Source: Glomus cerebriforme
Taxonomy: Eukaryota > Glomeromycota > Glomeromycetes > Glomerales > Glomeraceae
Direction of reading: 5' to 3'
Length of the DNA stretch: 64,000 bases
Assembly (NCBI GenBank): GCA_003550305.1
Contig: QKYT01000072.1
Coordinates: forward strand, 194,231 to 258,230
Shown here: positions 21,996-33,505 of the stretch, one piece after another
Position numbering within the stretch: position 1 is the stretch's first letter
How the letters are laid out: the number at the start of each line of letters is the position of its first letter
Position numbers and translations under genes: made by a program
The notes under the pieces: generated by a model
What the model was told of the DNA's origin: nothing
The model's input: the letters and a program-made list of their open reading frames with translations, nothing else
The model's database searches: none

Positions 21996-24900
21996 ATGGA
22001 CATTCCAACTCGTGATGATTTAGTTCTTAGAAATGATGAGGGGGTTGACTTCAACTCTTAATGACGAAATAGTGAACCATCGAGATATTCCATTCATGCT
22101 GGCTGATGTGGAAGAAGCTAAAGAATATATTAATCAAATTCCCCATTATATTCTTCACCTCTATAGATATCTCATTAATGGCCAGAAAGCAGTTCTTACT
22201 ATTACTGGCATCAAGGTATTTTTCAATATTCGTGTTCCTAACAATGCAAGCATCCCTAAATTCTGGTATAAAGTAAAAAGTATACTTTTTACTGGAAAAG
22301 ACAGTAGGGAGAATATTGTGAACATAAATCTAATCCAGATGGAATGTATAAAGGCATATCCTATTCGTGGTTACCATGTGAAAAAAAAGTCATATCTTCG
22401 TATTATCACACCCAATAGAGACGAAAGGTTTACTGCTCTTGATATCATCTCAAGCTATAATTCAAAGGTTGATCTTGAATGTAAAATAAAGACAGCTTCA
22501 AATGATACAGGCATATATTATTGTAAAGTTGCAAAAAAGTATCAAATACCACTTTCTGGCTGGGGATTGATAAGTAATTATAGATATAATTTCAGAGCAC
22601 CATATTATGTGAAATCCCATCATTGCCTATATGCATTTTATCTCCTAATTAATAACTTTCATCCTATAGAGAATTTTGAACCACTTTACAAAATCTATCC
22701 ATCTTCTCTCTTTGCCCACGATCGAGTATTAGTACTAACATGGGACATAGAAACATATGATTCACGTGGATTAGAGAACTTCCTAGAAGCGAAAAATGAC
22801 ACATCCCAAGTTTTTATGATCTGCATGACCCTATACTGGAAAGATGACCCAATTCCTCTAGAGAGGATATGTTTAGTCAATGTAGAAATAAAACCAGACC
22901 TATGTCAGATCACAATCATATGCAAAAATTAGACAAATCTCTTAAAGGCATTCGCTTTATATTAAAAATCTTTTGCCTCAGACATCCAGCTCAGTTTTAA
23001 TGATTCAGGATACAATTGGCCTTTCATTGTAGAAAAGGCTACCAAATTAAATATTTTCAAGTGGATGGTTTAGCAAATGTTGGCAAACCCACATAAGAAA
23101 GCTGATGCTGAATCCATCCTCACTTGGAATTATTTTGGTGAAAAAGGGGAGCCACTAACTAATGGTTTTTTTCAAAAGAACCAGTATGTAAAGAAAGAAG
23201 ACAGAGGTCCCAAAAAAGCGTTAGGACAAGAATTCATCAATATCAAAATCAATCTCTCTTTGACCTTCGAATCCTCCTTTCTTAAACTTCTGGGGTGTGT
23301 GCTGATCGATATTTGTACGAACTTCTTACAACTCCACCTTCGCTCTGAGAAAAGGTCACTCAGATATTTCTTAGAAAAATATGGTCTCGATGGCAAAGCC
23401 GACATGCCCATGAGCAAATTATGGAAGTATTATTCGGAAGCAAAAGACAGGACTTCTGACTCTTCCAAAAAACATATGCACGAAATTGCAAATTATTGTG
23501 TTATAGATGCTTTACATTATCAGGAGCTCATGGTCAAATCTAATATTATAAATGATTACAAAGAGATGGCCTCAATTGCTCATATATCATTATTCGACTT
23601 ACATTATTATGCTATAGGAATGAAAGTATCTAATCTCTTAGGCGCTAAAGCTTGGGGATAGGATATTCTATATACCATGAAAATTTTCAATCAGAAAGCA
23701 TCTGGGAAGTTTCCAGGAGCATATGTGTTCCCGCCGGAAAAAGGTCTTAAAAATAAACATCCCGTCACAGGTTTAGACTTCGCTTTCTTATACCCTAGCA
23801 TAATCATGACTTACAACCTCTTATCCGAGAAGATGGTCTCAACACTTTCAGAAGCAGATAAACTAAAGAGAGAGAATAAAGTGCTTNACAGTATCGAGTT
23901 CAAGTATGGCGGTAAACCTGTGCAAGCCTGGACCATACGGCATGGAAATAAATCTGATCAGAAAGGTTTATTTCCAAAAATATTAGAAAATTTACTTACT
24001 ATACAGAATGAATTAAAGGCCTGGCTAAAACCTCTTGAAAAGAAAAAGGAATATATGGGATTAGTTAAAAGTAGAATGGATGCCAGCAGATCTATCTCAA
24101 TAGCAAATGCAATCAAAGATGTTTGTTTGCAAAGCGAACCTAAGAAGCGTGCCAAAATAGCCAGCATCCTGAATCCTTTCATTGGTTTGTCATATGATAA
24201 TTTTAGGAAAGAATATGATTCCACCTGCTTCGATTATAATTCTCTAAATTCAAAGTAGAAAGCCATTAAATTGTATATGAATTCATTCTATAGTGTGATA
24301 GATTAAAGTGACTCCCCATTCTACAAACTTGAACTTGCCAGAGGTGTTACTTCGGCTGGGCAAGAAAATATCAAACTCATTGCAGAATTCGTGAAAAAGA
24401 AAGGTTTTGGAATAAAATATGGTGATACCGATTCCCTATATCTCACTTGCCCAGATTCCTATTATGAGAAATGTGATCTATCTTATGATGTTAGGAAAGG
24501 CGTAATCTCAAAACAAGAGTATTAGATTGAAATGGTCAAAATTACTATGGGAATAATGGAAAAATTGTGCAATGAAGTAAACAACTTTCTTAGGTTAAAA
24601 ACCAGATCAGATTATCTCAAAATGGCTTATGAAGAAATACTATTTCTGATAGTATTCACTGGGAAGAAAAAGTATTTTGGCATCCCCCATGAAGATATCC
24701 CGAACTTCAAACCTGAAGAGTTTTTTATAAGAGGAATCAACACTGTGAAACAGGGTAAATCCCAAGTTTTCAAAACCATAGGGGATCAGATTATGTAGGG
24801 AGCCATAGATATTAACAATAACCGATCACGCCATGATATTGCTGAAGACGTTCTCAGAGATGCTTTAGTTAATACTAAGCAATAGAATTTCGAACAGTTT

Positions 24901-25778
24901 ATAGAGACCGATGTATGGAAACTCGATAAAGACAACAAAGCCATTCAGTGATTTATAGGATGAATGAGGGGAGAACATGAGAGTAAAATTCTGATGCCAG
25001 ATGAGCGCTTTAGTTATGTAGTAACCCATTCTGACATGACCTTTGATTTATATGGTAGAAAATTAATGCCAACGAAAGGTGAAAGAATGGAATTCGTTGA
25101 TATGATGAAGGAATTGGGTAGGAGCTAGATTTATATCATTATTTTGAAAAAACTATTATTGGCCTCTGTACCCAATTTATCATGTATAATAAGAGATACG
25201 AACCAGCTCTCTCAGATAAAATAATACAAATCAAGGATCCGGATGAGAAATATAAACAAATAGATAATTACGCACAAAAGAAGGCCAAATTATGGCTTGA
25301 GGATTTCATGAAGGAGAATATCATAGTCAATGGTGTTACTTCCAAGATGATGGGATCCCGTAAAAATACTTATAAACGCGCCTATAGAAACGCGGTCAAA
25401 GAAGGACAAGAAATGTTGTATCAAAAGATAGGTAGTTCATATGAAATATTTCATGGTAAATGGCTTAGCTACAAGATTTTTATGGTAAATAATTCTGTCG
25501 AAGTATTATGGGAGAAATTTATGAAATGCGCTAGGAAAATTTCAAAAGATAAAAACCTCTCAGTAGATGACGAAATGAAGGAAAAAATATGCTTTGATTT
25601 TGCTCAATATCCTAGCGAACTTGCAAAATATATTGAAGAGTATAATTTATTCTTTCACAAATTGGTCTATCATATGCGTTATAAAGAGCATGTATCAATT
25701 CTGGAAGAAATCAGCCCAGTTTCATCCATGCAAAAAAATGAGATAATTGCTGACCTACCTGCCTTACCTCATATATGA
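21996..25778 (+). pseudogene. Family B DNA polymerase (exonuclease plus polymerase domains), broken
   Basis: Replicative polymerase of the element, about 1,250 codons. Visible in order: the ExoI motif in [11 protein letters not shown] (about 22,740); the exonuclease region to about 23,500, with [15 protein letters not shown] near ExoIII; polymerase motif A in [17 protein letters not shown] (about 23,773); motif B in KLYMNSFYSVI (about 24,272); motif C in [18 protein letters not shown] (about 24,420); and [11 protein letters not shown] plus [17 protein letters not shown] (about 24,660-24,770). A basic C-terminal domain of about 200 residues ends at 25,778. Frameshifts lie near 22,030 and 22,900-23,050. 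Stops inside conserved blocks are mostly TAG (for example after GAKAWG and SLNSK) plus TGA and TAA. The downstream KKKY/RG-VKQGKS segment looks more like RNA-primed viral family B enzymes than protein-primed ones; this needs a phylogeny. Start chosen at [17 protein letters not shown], in frame with upstream coding. Confidence 0.9.
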
Positions 25779-26149
25779 GAAATTGGGACATTAGATGACA
25801 TTAACAATTTATGATATTTCCATCTTGAGGATGTGACCGAAAGCACTTAGATAGGTTATATTGTCAAGTATTCTTAGCTAAAATTGCCACACCTCTGCTA
25901 GAATACTTGCAACATTATTTATGACTGCATATTTTTTCTCGTGCAATAATACTGGCTAATTTCAATTCCTATATTCGATCTGGTCACGAGGTAACCTCTT
26001 CCAGTCTCCGATCATATAGCTCAGCCTTGGATATGTCCAGAGATGATCATTAGTATTTTCGCAAATAATAATTTGGCAAAACCGTATCCTTAAGATACGA
26101 TCAGCTGAAAAAATCTTCATATTTTAAAGATAAGCTTTATTGATATAAT

Positions 26150-26486
26150 GGCTGAACTATAGGAAAAAGTTTATCAATACATAGACTTCAAACTTAATGA
26201 AATCCGTCACTCAATCACGGAAGAGGATAAACAGGAATTTTGTAAAATAATAGTGGATCAGGAAAAAATGATGGATATTGTAATGGATGACTATCAATTT
26301 TTACTACAGTATGGGCATAATGGTAAGGGAGGCGACTGAATCCATATTGGTTAGTTATTAGCGTGTACGGTATCCCAAGCAGAAAAAGTCTTAATAAATT
26401 CATCTGAAAATTTACTAGAAAAGATATTGGCTCACATTCAAAAAAGATTCAAAGAAGTTCCACTAGCACCAGTACTTATACAGTAG
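26150..26486 (+). pseudogene. Small unknown element protein
   Basis: About 112 codons: MAEL, an early TAG, then EKVYQYIDFKLNEIRHSIT, KQEFCKIIVDQEKMMDIVM, two further stops, then SQAEKVLINSSENLLEKI and HIQKRFKEVPLAPVLIQ. It is charged and probably helical. It is convergent with the coiled-coil gene at 26,562-27,526 on the other strand. I do not recognise the family. The readable frame across 110 codons argues it was a gene, now inactivated by point nonsense changes. Confidence 0.4.
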
Positions 26487-26561
26487 TCAATTAGGTATTA
26501 TTCCTGGCCTATCTTCGTATTTTTCATGAGAAAAATATCGGTTACTTTTTTTCCATATATT

Positions 26562-27526
26562 TCATAGCTTTTTCCCAATTACGATCCATATAATTGCAAC
26601 CAGTAGTAAGGTAAGTATGGGATATATTATTATTGGTGACATCAAGGAGCTCGCAATGTTAGGAGCAGTTGCTGGTAAAGATACTGCTTCTGCGTTATTT
26701 ACAGAAATTAATTGGCGGAAGGTTGTGATAGATTATTCATAGGTGGGAGTGGAGGATCTACTTTATTATGCAAAGCACCTCTTGACTTTTTCTTTAATGC
26801 TAGCTGGTCCCTAAGGGACCTATTTTTCTCCATCAATTTTAATCGTTCTGAAGACTGAATATTCAGCTTCCATTTGTATATGCTATCCGATGACTCTATC
26901 CCTTTTTTCATACATTCTATTGTATATTCTTTTGAACTAAGATCCTCATTTGCTCGCTCCAATTCAAGCCTGAGAGAATCGATCTCTTTGGGATCATNCA
27001 TTACAGATGTATTTATTTGGACTAGCTCCTCTATCATCCCTTCCACTGCATCCAAATCATGATATGTACGCTCTAGTTCTAAGTCATCCAACTTACCTTC
27101 CAATTCATGTACTTTAGCTTTAAGAAAAAGAATTGTGACCTTGTCAGAGCATGAAGCTTTCTGGGCTAAAGTTAGCTTTCTTTTTAGTGTTTTAATAGAA
27201 GATTTGAGCAATTTGATTTTGGCAGAATATTTGACTTCAAGTTCACGTTGACTCTCAGAATGAGACTTCCGTTCAGAAATAAGTTGGGATCTAACTTTAG
27301 CGCTGGACATATTTAACTGGCTAATCTTATTTCCAATATCAGCATAGGTTTGCTAGAACTCCTTTTCTCGATCATTGTACTTATCTACTAACTTTTCACT
27401 AAGATCATTAATCTCAGAGTTAAATTCTGTAACGGATCTTATTTTTTTTTCGAGCTCTTGCTCATATATACTACCTAGCTGGTGTCCTCTATTTTTTATA
27501 TCTTTTAATGTATGCACATTGAACAT
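26562..27526 (-). pseudogene. Coiled-coil protein with a C-terminal transmembrane anchor
   Basis: Starts MFNVHTLKDIKNRGHQLGSI at 27,526. A long Glu/Lys/Leu heptad-rich coiled coil follows (about residues 20-250), including ELEVKYSAKIKLLKSSIKTL and ELEGKLDDLELE. A Pro-rich hinge (KVDPPLPPMNNL) comes next. After a frameshift near 26,700 there is a hydrophobic segment PIIIYPILTLLLVAIIWIVI ending in a short basic tail (GKKL, stop at 26,562). The layout of extended coiled coil, hinge and tail anchor resembles membrane-anchored fibre or fusion-type viral proteins, but no specific family is recognised. One TAG interrupts the N-terminal part (after NDREKEF). Divergent from the gene at 27,780, with about 250 bp between the two starts. 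Confidence 0.6.
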
Positions 27527-27779
27527 AATCTTGGCATGGTTATATAGCAGGAAAAAAAAATACGAATAAAATTCTGAGATAATAGACTCATCCTGTATAT
27601 TTAAAATAATATATTCTTTTTGAATATCCTGTTTATTCTGTATATCCTATACATCCGGAATATTTCCTTCCTATATATCCTGTATATTCTATATATTAGG
27701 AACAATATATTCTTTCTATATATCCTATTTAATAAATTATTTTGGAGTATTATATTAGATATAAAAAAATATTGCTACC
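27527..27779. promoter_or_regulatory. Divergent intergenic region with repeated TATATCCTGTATATTC-like words
   Basis: Separates two divergent element genes. From about 27,590 to 27,740 it contains several copies of a word like TATATCCTGTATATTC (ATATCCTGTTTATTCTG, ATATCCTATACATCC, ATATCCTGTATATTC, ATATCCTATTTAAT). Repeats of this kind could be shared upstream control elements; that role is inference. Confidence 0.35.
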
Positions 27780-28275
27780 ATGCTTAGGCAACGCATGAGA
27801 TGTGATGTTCCTCCTTTTTCACTAGCAAATTATGATTTTATTATGCAATGCCGTGATGATAGGCCAAGGTCTAAAGTTTTAAATGAATTAAAAGAAAAAT
27901 ATAGCACATCACAAAAATGTATTTATCAGATCTGGAGAGGCGAGGAAAAAAAATAGGGTTGCATGGAATCAACTAATTCATATGCCAACAGCCGGTCTTA
28001 GAGGGATCACTTTACTTTCTAATATAAATGTTGTGGGTAGGCAGACTGAATCAGAGATTCAAGGTCAAGATGGTTTTCCATTTACAGAGCTAGAAAAACA
28101 AATACGTGATGATAAGATAGAGCCTAGCAAATCTATTGATTCAGTTTTAGAAGAAGGTGGAAAAGCAAAAAAGACTGGAGGGAAGAAATCGAAATCCAAA
28201 TCCATCTTAGCAGAGCTAATCCCATCTTCCGTCCAGTCTCAACTGATTCCCACATCACATGAGAAGATAGCCTGA
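27780..28275 (+). pseudogene. Small basic protein with possible helix-turn-helix
   Basis: Starts MLRQRMRCDVPPFSLANYDF. The region SKVLNELKEKYSTSQKCIYQ-IW has the spacing of a homeodomain-like helix-turn-helix. A single-base shift in the A8 run at about 27,945-27,953 moves the frame. The reading then continues as LIHMPTAGLRGITLLSN, an acidic middle, and a Lys/Ser-rich segment (KAKKTGGKKSKSKSILAE) to the stop at 28,275. A small DNA-binding regulator or terminus-binding protein is possible, but there is no direct evidence. Only the frameshift breaks it; otherwise the frame is clean. Confidence 0.5.
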
Positions 28276-28438
28276 AAGAAACATAAAAAATATAGTGAAT
28301 ATAAAGAATATATTAGAAAAATAACTTGTCTATTCTCTAAGAAATTCATCATAGCGCGTCTGTAATCTTTCACAATACTCATTGATTTCTACATTATACT
28401 TAAGATGTTAAATAAAATTTTTTCAAGCTCTTCATAAT

Positions 28439-31278
28439 TCACTTTTTTTTTAATATATCATCCTTGCTTAAGTCCTGTGAGTCTTGAGAAACTTTGTTTA
28501 GAGTCAAGGGACCATCACATTCAGAAGTAGTGGTCATACAGCTCACCTCGAGCTTGTTCTTGACTTTGTACATAATGACAGGAATAATATAATCTTTTCC
28601 ATTGAAAGGAATCTTTAGCTCATTTGTATTCCAGTCCACTGTGCATCCATATTTCTTTAAGAGTTGGTTAGAAAATATTAGTGTTGGCTTGTGATAGTTT
28701 ACAACCACAAAATCTTCATGAATAGTGCAACCAGGAGCTAAAGTAATAGGCAAATTGCAAATAACACCCATAGATTCAATCAGAACAGTAGCTACATCGC
28801 TAAGGTCATGTTTTTCAGATTTATCTATTTTAGCCTTAATGCGATCAATAATATTTTATGTTATAATTGAAGGCTCAGCTCCAGAGTCAAGAGTCATGGC
28901 TAGAATCTTTAAACGCTTGATTTTATACTTTACAGTCACAACACTTGTTTTCAGCTCCTTTTTTTGAACAAAATAGATTTCCATAGGATCGTCTAAGGAC
29001 TCCTCCTCTAGACTGGACTCATCCAGAGATGAATCTTTAGAGGTTAAAGGGATATTGCTTTGAAATACTATCTCTGCCTCTATAGGAGTCACTATCTGTT
29101 TGGACATAACGGCGCTAAATTCATGGAAAAAACGTTCAGGAAAAATTAATTTAAGCTCACTTAGGAGGACTTTACAAATAGTTTCTTCCAAAGTAGTTTC
29201 TCTCGGTATGGCACTAGACTTCTGCTTCATTTTTTTTTGTCTTGGCAATGTTAACAGTGATATCACCTTCAGAATCAGAAGAATCAAAAGAACTTGTATC
29301 AGAATCAGAACTATCACTAGATGAGGTATCAGAAGAAGAATCTGAATTTGAATCTATAGTAGCGAGATTAACCTTACATTTTTTAGACTTCTTGCTTTTC
29401 TTTTTCTTCTTTCGAGGATAGTTTCGGGAATTATGTCCAGATCTTTCACACTTAGAGCATTTGCGACCTGAAGATGATTTCTTAACAACATGTTTAATAG
29501 CAGATAGAATGGCTTTATTGAGTGTCATGCTAGCCATACTATCAGTAATATCATTGATAGGATTATAATTATAATCATCGTCAGAAGCTTCATTACCTTT
29601 CTCTCTCATTAGATCACTCAAAAAACGTCTAACAATAAGGTCTTCTCCTCTTTTATTGGCCAATTTTTTACTATTATCTAAAGTTTTAGTCACTCAAGAT
29701 ATAGTCTATTGAAAGGATTTAGCTATAGCTTGTAAATCAGCCTTAGTAATATTTTCTTGACCAGAAGAAGACGCTGGTGATGGATTTGATGCTGATTGTT
29801 GTAATATCTGAATCCTACTATTTACAATCCCATCAACATCTTCTGTAGTAATACTTCGATGAGAAGGTGCTTTTATCTTAGTAGCTGGCTAGTTATAAAT
29901 ACCTTCATCCAGAAGCAAATTATTCCTTTTCGTTTCAATCACTTTCAATGTTTTAATCAATTTATCATTTAAAGGTCTGTTTAGACCCAGTCGCTTCATT
30001 TTCAACTTGTTTTCATGAGATAAACCACATATAAATTGTATTCTTTTTCACGATCAGATATTCGAGCCCAGTTAGCATATTTATTTATCTTTCTATAGTA
30101 ATTTCTAACTGAATCAGATCTTTGAGTCAAAGTACCAAAGATCAATTCCTGTTACTCTTGAACAACTGTAGGATAGTTCCTTTTAAACCAATAGATGACC
30201 TGACTAATATTGATATTAGGAAGAACTATATGGTTATTGTTATTTAAAGCTCCATTCGATGCATTAGTTGCTGTACCAGCGTCTACAGGACACCCTCTAA
30301 CAAGAGACCAATCCTCATCCATATGAACATTATGTGCTAGAATAACTGTAGCGCCAATAGTTCCAGCCGGTAATGCTGGTGGTGAAGTACCATCTGGTGC
30401 ATTAATCATGGCGTTCATTATGTTAGCATTATTTAGGATCACTATGGCTTTCATATTTGCTAAAGCATTTCCACACCTTACATGATTCAACTGCCATTTT
30501 TTGCCTATGAGTTTGTTTTCGACCCAACACGATGTCTCATCTGTCAAGCATGACCGAAATAGTTTTAAAGCTCTCTGTTTACCGCCCGCATTACCGGTAT
30601 TAATATTGGCCATCGTAAGATAAAGTCTGTAATCTTTCACAAATTCATCTATATCTTCATCCGCTCTACCTGAGAATTTCTTGGTGCATATCCTGCCATT
30701 CCTATTTGTTGTATATTAAGAGGATTATTCTGTAATGCTAAAATTTGTGTCTGCAAATTTAAATTATTCTGGCATTCTGCTTGGGTCTTATTTTTTCATT
30801 TCTCATATTGTTCATAGAACCTGTCCCGATTATACTTTAATAAACCTATATCCTCTCTACTTCGCTATAGGTGGTGAGCATTTTGTTGATATAATAGCCG
30901 AAAGGCAAAATTTTCTCGTAATAATTCACCAATATGGGCTTGTTTTCTTACCATACTACCTATCATTCTATTTACCTGGTTTTGAGCATTAGTTCACAAC
31001 TGATGAAGGTTAGCAATAGCCCTTTGTTCCACCCCTTCAGCAAGTTGCCTTCGTATAATTTCATTATCACACTCAGCTTCTGCATTATAGCGTCTCTGTT
31101 GCTCTTGAAATATATTTCGTTGCAAATAATTTTCTTTACAGTGAATTTGCCTTATTGACCTTTTTATTTGTTCTGCTAAGATTTCTCTACGCATTGTTGG
31201 ATTATCCACATAACCATCTATAGCATCTGTTAGCTCTATAATAGTAGTCATTTCAAAGTTAATATTAGGATTATACAA
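28439..31278 (-). pseudogene. Gag-like protein with zinc knuckle and retropepsin domain
   Basis: Minus strand, about 940 codons. The N-terminal part is a helical segment (TTIIELTDAIDGYVDNPTM). Near 30,600-30,690 is the Gag-type core: KFSGRADEDIDEFVKDYRLY, then KLFRSCLTDETSCWVENKL. At about 29,420-29,470 comes a CCHC-like zinc knuckle, CSKCERSGHNSRNY, with the last Cys replaced by Tyr, followed by a Lys-rich run. An Asp/Ser-rich linker leads to the aspartic protease: MTLDSGAEPSIIT (about 28,856-28,895) carries the catalytic Asp-Ser-Gly, and the second half (GVICNLPITLAPGCTIHEDF, LIFSNQLLKKYG) is the flap/C-lobe of retropepsins. Frameshifts lie near 28,800-28,870, 29,220-29,310, 29,700-30,150 and 30,650-30,990. 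There is no reverse transcriptase, RNase H or LTR beside it, so it is a gene of the element and not an inserted retrotransposon. Possible structural or maturation role; inference. Confidence 0.78.
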
Positions 31279-31311
31279 GTTCAGAGAATTCCCTCATTCT
31301 GGTGAATTTTT

Positions 31312-31709
31312 TCATGATGAGATGCTCCTGATCTGATATCGCAATTTCTCAACTTGCTCTTCAGATTCTTCCAAGCACTTTTCTAAAACAGAGATATAGT
31401 TTTCTTTATCTCGTACATCCTTCTTAGCTTGATATAGCCAACTTTTTAGGCTGGAGATTTCAGATTTCAACTCTTTTATCTCTTCTTCTGAAGCATTTCA
31501 AGACGCTCTATCTCCCCATTAAGAGTTTGGATTTCTTGCTCACACTGGGAATAATCTCACTCCAATTGATTAATTCGTCTCTTATTCTGATGATTAGTAT
31601 CAACTTCTGTTTGCAATCCACTACGAAGATGATAGTTCTTCTTCTTTAGTTCAGCTTTATATTCTTTACATATTCTTCTCTGCCTTAGATGAGGCCTCTG
31701 AAACACCAT
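31312..31709 (-). pseudogene. Small coiled-coil protein
   Basis: Starts MVFQRPHLRQRRICKEYKAE at 31,709. It continues with a heptad-rich Lys/Glu/Leu stretch, has a TGA after INQLE, a frameshift near 31,490, then KELKSEISSLKSWLYQAKK and EKCLEESEEQVEKLRYQIR, stopping at 31,312. Predicted to be almost entirely coiled coil. Its start lies only 24 bp from the start of the divergent integrase gene. It precedes the Gag/protease gene on the same strand, so the two could be co-transcribed or once fused. Function unknown. Confidence 0.5.
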
Positions 31710-31733
31710 TCTTTTTTGTGATTATAAAAGAGA

Positions 31734-33401
31734 ATGGGAGAACCTTTAATTTATATAGATCCCGATAAGACTCAAAGAATCAAAAAAAATATTATATTAC
31801 GTGAAATATATTATCATCCACCTGGGTATTATTCCAATCCTAAATCCTTACTGAAAGCGCTTAAGGCAAGTGGTGCTTGTAAAAAAGAAGAATATCGATT
31901 CCGTCTAAGTGAATGTAATGATTTTTTAGAAAATCAAGAATCATACCAAACTAATAAAACCTCTCTGAAATATATCCCTAGAGTCAGCTATGGATAAATA
32001 ACATGCCCCAACTGTGTACACCAGTGCAATATACTGTTTCTCACACATGATCATTGTAGAGGTAAAAAATATAAAGCAGTGCTTAATATAATAGACTGTG
32101 GCTCCAGATACAAGGCTTTAGTTCCACTTAGATCGAAGAAAAGTTCTGAGGTTGCTAAAGCATTTAGGAAAATATATGGGAATTGAAATAATCTATTGAC
32201 ATGGCCAAAACTTTTACAATGTGATGGAGGCCGTGAGTTTATGGGCAAGACCTCCCGACTAATGCAAGAGCACAATGTTACAATTTGAGTAATTGGCCCA
32301 TATAGTCATAGAGGACTTGCTTTTGTAGAGCGTTTCAACCAAACACTTTCAAAAATTCTATACAAAATCCAGTATGCTATTGAATCAATAACTTCCAATC
32401 CTAAATTAATAAGAGCATGGGTTAGATTTTTACTAGTAGTCATCGATTATCTAAATAACTATATCACACGTCTTATTCGTGAATCAGGATCAGTAAAATG
32501 GAATCTTGAACCTGTGAAAGCAATTGCTTTAGAGTGAGTGAAATCTAGACCATCTATAAAATATAAGTATCCAGTTGGGAAAGATGAAATAAGATTAAAG
32601 AAAGGAGATACCGTCTGCTATCTTCTTGCCAATGCAGAATGGGAGGGTGGAATGGAGAATCAGAAAAGGACAACTGATCCTATATGGTTGTCAAGTCTTC
32701 ATAAAATTCGAAAAGTTGTTATCATAAAGAATGAACCAGTTTTATATTATTTTGATGAAGAATATGCACCATCTCACAGGTTTGTGCGAGAATAACTCAT
32801 GTTAATAGCTGATCCAGAAAGGGTTGGTCGTCCACCTCAAAGCATATTATCCGTACATATTGCATATGCTTTCCCTATCAATAACGAGCTAGATCAAGCT
32901 ATTAATTATGCCGAGAAGCGAGGTGGCCAATGTCTAAGAAAGACTGAACGAATAAATGGTCATAATATATATCTTTGGTCTTGTAAGAATGGTATGCATC
33001 AGTGGGAGTATCCACTAAAATATATTATAAAAAAATTTGATTGGTGTCCTCTATGCCATCATACTCAAGAGCGTAAATGCTGATATATTTTTGAGGATTT
33101 GTTAGGTAAGAAATTTCCACCATGTAGGGTTAAGTTCTTAGATGAACTACACTTGGATGGATATAATGAGAAATTACGCCTTGCATTCGAATTTTAGGAT
33201 TCCCAACACTATCATCATAATCATCTGTATCATTGGGAGAATGAAAGTTTAGAAAGATAGAAGATTCATGATCAGAAAAAGCGGGATATATGCAAGAATC
33301 AAGATATATGCCTTATCGAAGTGCCTTATACTACTGATTTCCTGTCCTATATTAGATATACTCTAATTGAGAAAGAGTTCTTGAATAAAGCGAAGGAATA
33401 A
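31734..33401 (+). pseudogene. Retroviral-type DDE integrase fused to a zinc/PD-(D/E)XK-like nuclease domain
   Basis: A single uninterrupted frame of 556 codons broken only by seven point stops, with no frameshift. Order: N-terminal helical region; CPNCVHQCNILFLTHDHC (about residues 90-107), a metal-binding module; rve core with D121 in IIDCGSRYKALV, D164 in LQCDGGREF and E199 in AFVERFNQTL (34 residues between the last two acids); then KKGDTVCYLL and HKIRKVVII, the SH3/chromo-like C-terminal part. After residue 355 come [20 protein letters not shown] and a treble-clef-like [10 protein letters not shown] plus CPLCHH. Finally there is a restriction-endonuclease-like segment with D475 in [15 protein letters not shown]486, a TAG where Gln is expected in the ExQ motif, then DSQHYHH and [16 protein letters not shown]. 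Integrases insert the element DNA; the extra nuclease is unusual. Stops: TAA at 88 and 355; TGA at about 145, 181, 268 and 450; TAG at 488. Confidence 0.92.
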
Positions 33402-33505
33402 AAAGGGGAGGATTGATTTATTAGTCTAGTAATTTTTAGTATATCATTATTAAAAAAAACTCAAGCCAGTTGATAGACTTGTATACCATATTATCGAGAT
33501 CAAAG

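Noticed and set aside
21996..25778. Frequent in-frame TAG in the polymerase as a sign of an alternative genetic code or programmed readthrough.
   Set aside because: TGA and TAA also occur in frame in the same genes, frameshifts are present, and the nearby spliced gene at 39,445-40,282 uses standard stops. Decay explains it better.
28439..31278. A nested LTR retrotransposon inserted into the element.
   Set aside because: No LTRs, primer site, reverse transcriptase or RNase H were found on either side. The genes are tightly abutted by element genes, including the integrase start 24 bp from the adjoining coiled-coil gene.
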